From Acinetobacter sp. Ac_5812 (lineage in GTDB: Bacteria; Pseudomonadota; Gammaproteobacteria; Pseudomonadales; Moraxellaceae), in assembly GCF_013072695.1 (NCBI RefSeq), contig NZ_LXUK01000008.1, positions 248,001 through 312,000 of the forward strand: DNA of 64,000 nucleotides, given 5' to 3'. Below the pieces are notes generated by a model. It had not been told where the DNA came from. It saw only the letters and a list, made by a program, of their open reading frames with translations, and did no database searches. Shown here piece after piece: positions 60,403 through 64,000 of the stretch (positions are counted from its first letter, which is position 1; each line of letters opens with the position of its first letter). The translations under genes were made by a program, and so were the position numbers.

Positions 60403-61029
60403 ATGAATAGTGTTCTGATAATGACTGAAAAGAAAACCATAAGCTCTCCCCCTATAAAAACCACTCAATCTCTTATTGCGTTATATTGCGGTTCGCGTAC
60501 AGGCAACAAGCCAATTTACCGAGACAAAGCCATTGAGCTTGCCCAGCATATTGCCAATCAAGGCTTTGGTATTGTCTACGGCGGTGCCAGTATTGGTCTG
60601 ATGGGGCAAGTTGCGGATACTGTACTGGAACATAGTGGCGAAGTGGTGGGTGTGATTCCAGAATTTATGCTGGATTATGAAATTGCCCACCATAAACTGA
60701 CCGAATTACATATCGTCAACAGCATGCATGAACGTAAAGCCCTGATGGCCGAACGTGCCAGTGCCTTTATTGCCCTACCTGGTGGTCTAGGAACTTTTGA
60801 AGAAATTCTGGAAATTGCCACATGGGGACAGCTCAATCAACATCAGAAGCCGATGATTATTTATAACGTCAATCGTTTTTATGATGCCCTGATTGCACAG
60901 CTTGATCACGCGGTAGAAGAAGGCTTTTTACCACCACAGCATCGCGCCAAAGTGATTATTTGTGAAACACTGGAACAAATTTCAAGTGTGATTAAAAACT
61001 TAAACACACCCAGCCATATCGAAGTCTAA
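60403..61029 (+). CDS. LOG family protein (TIGR00730)
   Basis: 208 residues, Rossmann-like. The two signatures are GGASIGLMG near residue 65 and PGGLGTFEE near residue 125. The family includes cytokinin-activating phosphoribohydrolases and nucleotide 5'-monophosphate nucleosidases. The start at 60403 has no good site, and an ATG six codons in is also plausible. Closed by the terminator at 61040. Confidence 0.9.
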   Translation: MNSVLIMTEKKTISSPPIKTTQSLIALYCGSRTGNKPIYRDKAIELAQHIANQGFGIVYGGASIGLMGQVADTVLEHSGEVVGVIPEFMLDYEIAHHKLTELHIVNSMHERKALMAERASAFIALPGGLGTFEEILEIATWGQLNQHQKPMIIYNVNRFYDALIAQLDHAVEEGFLPPQHRAKVIICETLEQISSVIKNLNTPSHIEV

Positions 61030-61039
61030 AACATACCCA

Positions 61040-61077
61040 TAAAAAAAGCGGATCAAGAAGATCCGCTTTTTTTATAT
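61040..61077. terminator. Bidirectional terminator
   Basis: Stem AGCGGATC/GATCCGCT with A- and T-runs on both sides; it serves the LOG gene and the convergent lipoprotein gene. Confidence 0.93.
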
Positions 61078-61084
61078 TGAGAAC

Positions 61085-62872
61085 TTATTGTACATTCACT
61101 TGATATACCACAGTTGAACCACTGACTTCATTCCCTACCACCAATAAAGGCTTGCCGTTTGGTGAGTCTTTTGCAGCAATAAAGATCAAGCCTTCAGGTC
61201 CTAAATCACCCTGTTTTGCCGCATCGGTTTCAACAAAATTACGTGTCGTAAAATATTCAATAAACTTGGGTTTATTCGGTGTGGTGATATCATACACCAT
61301 CACCCCACTCATTCGCTCTAAGCCAATAAAAGCAAAGGTTTTCTTGCCAATCGTACCGATAGCAACACCCTCAGGCTCAGGGCCTTTATTATCACTACGG
61401 TCATCAAAGGCCACCGCTTCGTGGTCACTATTAAAATAGTTCGGGAACAATTCAGCGGTTTTCTTTTCAAACTCGCTGCCTGAGTCCCAAACTAACTGAC
61501 CTTGGGTATTCCAGATACTGAATGAACGCGTGCCATAAGCATAGAGTTTGTCGTAAGTGAGCAAACCATTGGCATCCAGTTTGGCTGAACCATCGGCATT
61601 GGTTTGATAACCCATGTTCCACGCAATATTGAGACGCCCCAATGCTGCATCTTCACGGCATGCACCCGCAGTTGTCGCAGTAGCGCCACAATACGCAAAG
61701 GTTACTGGATTGAGTTTTGCCCCTTTCACCCCTGCTGCCAATTGTTGTAAATGCGCTGGATAATCACCATCTTTATTAAAGCCTTTGCTGTTAAACAAAT
61801 GCTTCATGCGAATATTTTCTACAAAACCTTTACTGGTATCGCCCGCATAATAGGCTTTGGAATCCTTCAACCATTCACGGCTATCGCCTTCATTGGCCGT
61901 GACCAGATAGGTTTGACCATTGGCTTGATAATTGGCAATCGAATCAGGTTGATACATCCCGACCAAGCCTGCCCAAGTCTTGATATCAATCTTTTTGTCT
62001 TTATCACTGACATCCAGCTCATTGCCAATTTGCCCATGATCTTTATAGCCCAATGGATAAATATCCGTCACTTTCTGCTGTGTGATATCAATTCGAGCAA
62101 TGGCATTATTTTCCTGCAATGTCACCCAAGCCGTTTTGCTGTCTGCAGAAATGGTTATATATTCAGGTTCTAGGTCCTGAGCCACACTCGCTTTTGGCCC
62201 AAAAATACGCACCCCTTTGGCGATTAAATCCGCCTTTTGCGTATTCCATGCCTTAAAGTCAGCTACGCTGGCTTTCGGTTGTTGAATATTGCTGATATCA
62301 ATAATGCTGACTGAACCTTCAGGATCAACCGAGTAGTCATCATTTGGCTCGCCTTCATTGGCCACCAAAACAGTTTTGCCATCGGGACTAAAACTCAACA
62401 TATCCGGCAATGAACCCACTGCGACCTTGCTGATAAAACTTAAATCTTTGGCATTAAAAAATACCACGATACCCGCATCAGTTTTGTTTTCAGCTTGAAC
62501 CGCAATTGCAACAATGCCATTTTTAACCGCAACGCTGTTCACTTCCGAATTGGCTAAATAGGTACGGGCAGAAAGCTCTGCAAGATGAACGGGCTTTTCA
62601 GGTTTAGAGGCATCTAAAACATCGACTAAACCCTTCTGGGCATTGACCACAAATAGACGTTTGCTTGCAGCATCATAAGCGGGAATTTCAGCAGCACTTT
62701 TGGCGAAAACATTGGTTTCATAACGTCCTAATAAACTTAACTTAATCGTTTCAGGGGTTGCTTCAACTACTTCTGCCGGAGTATCTGTTTTGTTATTGTC
62801 GTTGTCATCATTACACGCCACTAATCCCACCGACAATAATGCTGCCAGTAATACTGAAATCTTAAATTTCAT
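61085..62872 (-). CDS. Choice-of-anchor I family lipoprotein (beta-propeller, alkaline-phosphatase-like annotation)
   Basis: 595 residues. An N-terminal signal ends with the lipobox LVAC (Cys at about residue 20), so it is a surface or periplasmic lipoprotein. The rest is a propeller with repeats such as RLFVVNAQKGLVDVLD, EGEPNDDYSVDPEGSVSIIDIS and the KGPEPEGVAIGTIG site with acidic metal-like residues. Relatives are often annotated as alkaline phosphatase or esterase-like; no catalytic residue can be named. The ATG at 62872 has GGAA 8 nt upstream; a TTG 6 nt earlier is not needed. Three PhoB-type repeats lie upstream. Confidence 0.85.
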   Translation of the reverse strand: MKFKISVLLAALLSVGLVACNDDNDNNKTDTPAEVVEATPETIKLSLLGRYETNVFAKSAAEIPAYDAASKRLFVVNAQKGLVDVLDASKPEKPVHLAELSARTYLANSEVNSVAVKNGIVAIAVQAENKTDAGIVVFFNAKDLSFISKVAVGSLPDMLSFSPDGKTVLVANEGEPNDDYSVDPEGSVSIIDISNIQQPKASVADFKAWNTQKADLIAKGVRIFGPKASVAQDLEPEYITISADSKTAWVTLQENNAIARIDITQQKVTDIYPLGYKDHGQIGNELDVSDKDKKIDIKTWAGLVGMYQPDSIANYQANGQTYLVTANEGDSREWLKDSKAYYAGDTSKGFVENIRMKHLFNSKGFNKDGDYPAHLQQLAAGVKGAKLNPVTFAYCGATATTAGACREDAALGRLNIAWNMGYQTNADGSAKLDANGLLTYDKLYAYGTRSFSIWNTQGQLVWDSGSEFEKKTAELFPNYFNSDHEAVAFDDRSDNKGPEPEGVAIGTIGKKTFAFIGLERMSGVMVYDITTPNKPKFIEYFTTRNFVETDAAKQGDLGPEGLIFIAAKDSPNGKPLLVVGNEVSGSTVVYQVNVQ

Positions 62873-62928
62873 GATCAAATTCCATACAATTTATTCTGTA
62901 TGGCTAATCTAGTCATTGGTGATGCAAA

Positions 62929-62961
62929 TTCGATGACACTTTAATGTCAGTTTCATGACCA
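62929..62961 (-). promoter_or_regulatory. Pho box array upstream of the lipoprotein gene
   Basis: Minus strand, three units of 11 bp: TGGTCATGAAA, CTGACATTAAA, GTGTCATCGAA. The half-sites match CTGTCAT at 5/7, 6/7 and 6/7 positions, at the period typical for PhoB dimers. It ends about 57 nt before the start codon. Confidence 0.65.
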
Positions 62962-63036
62962 CTCTTTGACAATTTTAGGCTTTATTTCACGCACAGTTGC
63001 ATTAAACTAAAACTGCCTTTTTATCCATCATGGCTC

Positions 63037-64000
63037 ATGACAACGACAACACATCAAGCGGTACAGCCTGAATTCCGAATGTTGGTGCTCTTGGTCTCGA
63101 TTGGCTTTTTTATGCAAGCCTTGGACACCACCATCGTCAACACCGCGATTCCTGCAATGGCAGTACAACTCAATGAAAATCCCCTGCAAATGCACGGCGT
63201 CATTGTGGCCTATGTGCTGTCGGTTGCGGCCTGTATTCCGCTCAGTGGCTGGTTGGCCGATCGTTTTGGCATCCGCAATATTTATCTCAGCTCCATGGTG
63301 ATTTTCAGCTTGGCCTCGCTGGGCTGTGGCTTGTCGCAAAACCTAGAACAATTATTATTTTTCCGTGTCATTCAAGGCGTTGGTGGTGCCTTGCTGATGC
63401 CCGTGGGCCGCTTGGCACTGTTAAAACTGATTCCACGCTCACAATTCCTTTCCGCGATGAGCCTGATGAGTCTTGCAGGCTTGATTGGCCCGTTAATGGG
63501 GCCGACTTTAGGGGGGTGGCTGGTCGAAGTGACCACTTGGCACTGGATCTTTTTAATGAATATTCCGATGGGAATCTTGGGAATGATCATGACCTTCAAA
63601 GTCATGCCCAACCAGAAAGAACCAAGTGTCAAATCCTTCGATTTAAGTGGCTTTATCCTGTTAATGGTCGCCATGGTAGGCTTGTCTCTCGGGATTGAAA
63701 ATATAGCCGCATCGCAATATTCCCGCTGGATCAGCGTGGTTTTATTGATTTCGGGACTGTTGGCAGCTGGCGCTTATGCCTACCATGCGCATACGCATCA
63801 AAACGCCCTGTTTCATGGTCGCTTATTTCGCTACAAAATCTTTTCCATCGGCGTACTGGGCAATTTCTTTGCCCGCCTCGGTAGTAATGCCATTCCCTTC
63901 ATTCTACCGCTGATGCTACAAGTCGCCTTTGGCTTTGAACCTTTCTATACCGGTTTAATGATGATTCCAATGGTACTGGGTTCATTATTTTCCAAACCGA
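63037..64000 (+). CDS. MdtD-like MFS exporter (DHA2 family), cut by the window edge
   Basis: 321 residues visible. The DHA2 14-helix family pattern is clear: GFFMQALDTTIVNTAIPAM near the start, SGWLADRFGIRN, QGVGGALLMPVGRLALLK and MIPMVLGS. The likeness to E. coli MdtD, from memory, is strong. The start is the ATG at 63037; no clear ribosome site is visible. It is divergent from the lipoprotein gene. The natural substrate is unknown. Confidence 0.85.
   Translation, partial: MTTTTHQAVQPEFRMLVLLVSIGFFMQALDTTIVNTAIPAMAVQLNENPLQMHGVIVAYVLSVAACIPLSGWLADRFGIRNIYLSSMVIFSLASLGCGLSQNLEQLLFFRVIQGVGGALLMPVGRLALLKLIPRSQFLSAMSLMSLAGLIGPLMGPTLGGWLVEVTTWHWIFLMNIPMGILGMIMTFKVMPNQKEPSVKSFDLSGFILLMVAMVGLSLGIENIAASQYSRWISVVLLISGLLAAGAYAYHAHTHQNALFHGRLFRYKIFSIGVLGNFFARLGSNAIPFILPLMLQVAFGFEPFYTGLMMIPMVLGSLFSKP

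Overview
The window looks like a chromosomal segment of an Acinetobacter species. GC is low (roughly 40 percent by eye). The gene order is one I know from that genus: algR-algZ/argH, gacA-pilS-pilR, lptFG/pepA, nrdR-ribD-methyltransferase, glnK-amtB, ubiK-comM, OprD (OccAB1 type), ppa, fadD, parC. Many proteins resemble A. baumannii sequences I remember but are not identical, so the species is left open. No rRNA, tRNA, CRISPR array, prophage or complete insertion sequence was seen. Layout, left to right. 1-3.6 kb: cut algR, algZ, argH, yggX and a candidate small RNA. 3.6-9.8 kb: phoU with a possible Pho box, a TPP riboswitch on thiC, nudF-cpdA, dksA-gluQ. 9.8-15.3 kb (minus strand): murD-ftsW, a small membrane protein, and a Fur-box feoA-feoB operon with a Cys-rich accessory protein. 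15.4-20.2 kb: xerD, dsbC, a MITE-like element, hom-thrC. 20.3-29.6 kb: two poorly known genes, pbpG, gacA-pilS-pilR, gpmI-ctpA. 29.7-39.5 kb: lptF-lptG, pepA-holC, ribE, glpF, and nrdR-ribD with a coupled solitary DNA adenine methyltransferase. Region 39.6-46.4 kb carries glnK, amtB, ubiK, comM, a TSUP transporter and two TorF-type putative porins. amtB and both TorF genes are preceded by consensus -24/-12 (sigma-54) promoters, and glnK by a weaker one, which suggests a local nitrogen- or RpoN-controlled cluster. Regions 46.4-54.2 kb hold an OprD porin behind a very AT-rich leader, ppa, a MAPEG protein, fadD and parC. Region 54.5-57.2 kb is the clearest accessory segment. A PAAR spike protein overlaps a predicted effector gene whose HG and GC motifs recall clan CD (caspase/C80-like) cysteine peptidases. 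Two tandem near-duplicate small membrane proteins follow, which are probable immunity proteins. A low-GC gene with UBA-like helices lies beyond them on the other strand. I think this is a type VI secretion cargo module of an undescribed effector type. The window ends with a TRIC channel, a YchJ protein, a TerC-CBS-CorC protein, a LOG protein, a choice-of-anchor I lipoprotein behind three 11-bp Pho-box repeats, and the start of an MdtD-like exporter. How the genes work together: most of the window is housekeeping (cell wall, amino acids, DNA topology, LPS export, riboflavin). Several stress or nutrient circuits are layered on it and can be read from cis signals: TPP for thiC, Fur for feo, PhoB for phoU and the lipoprotein, and sigma-54 for amtB and the porins.
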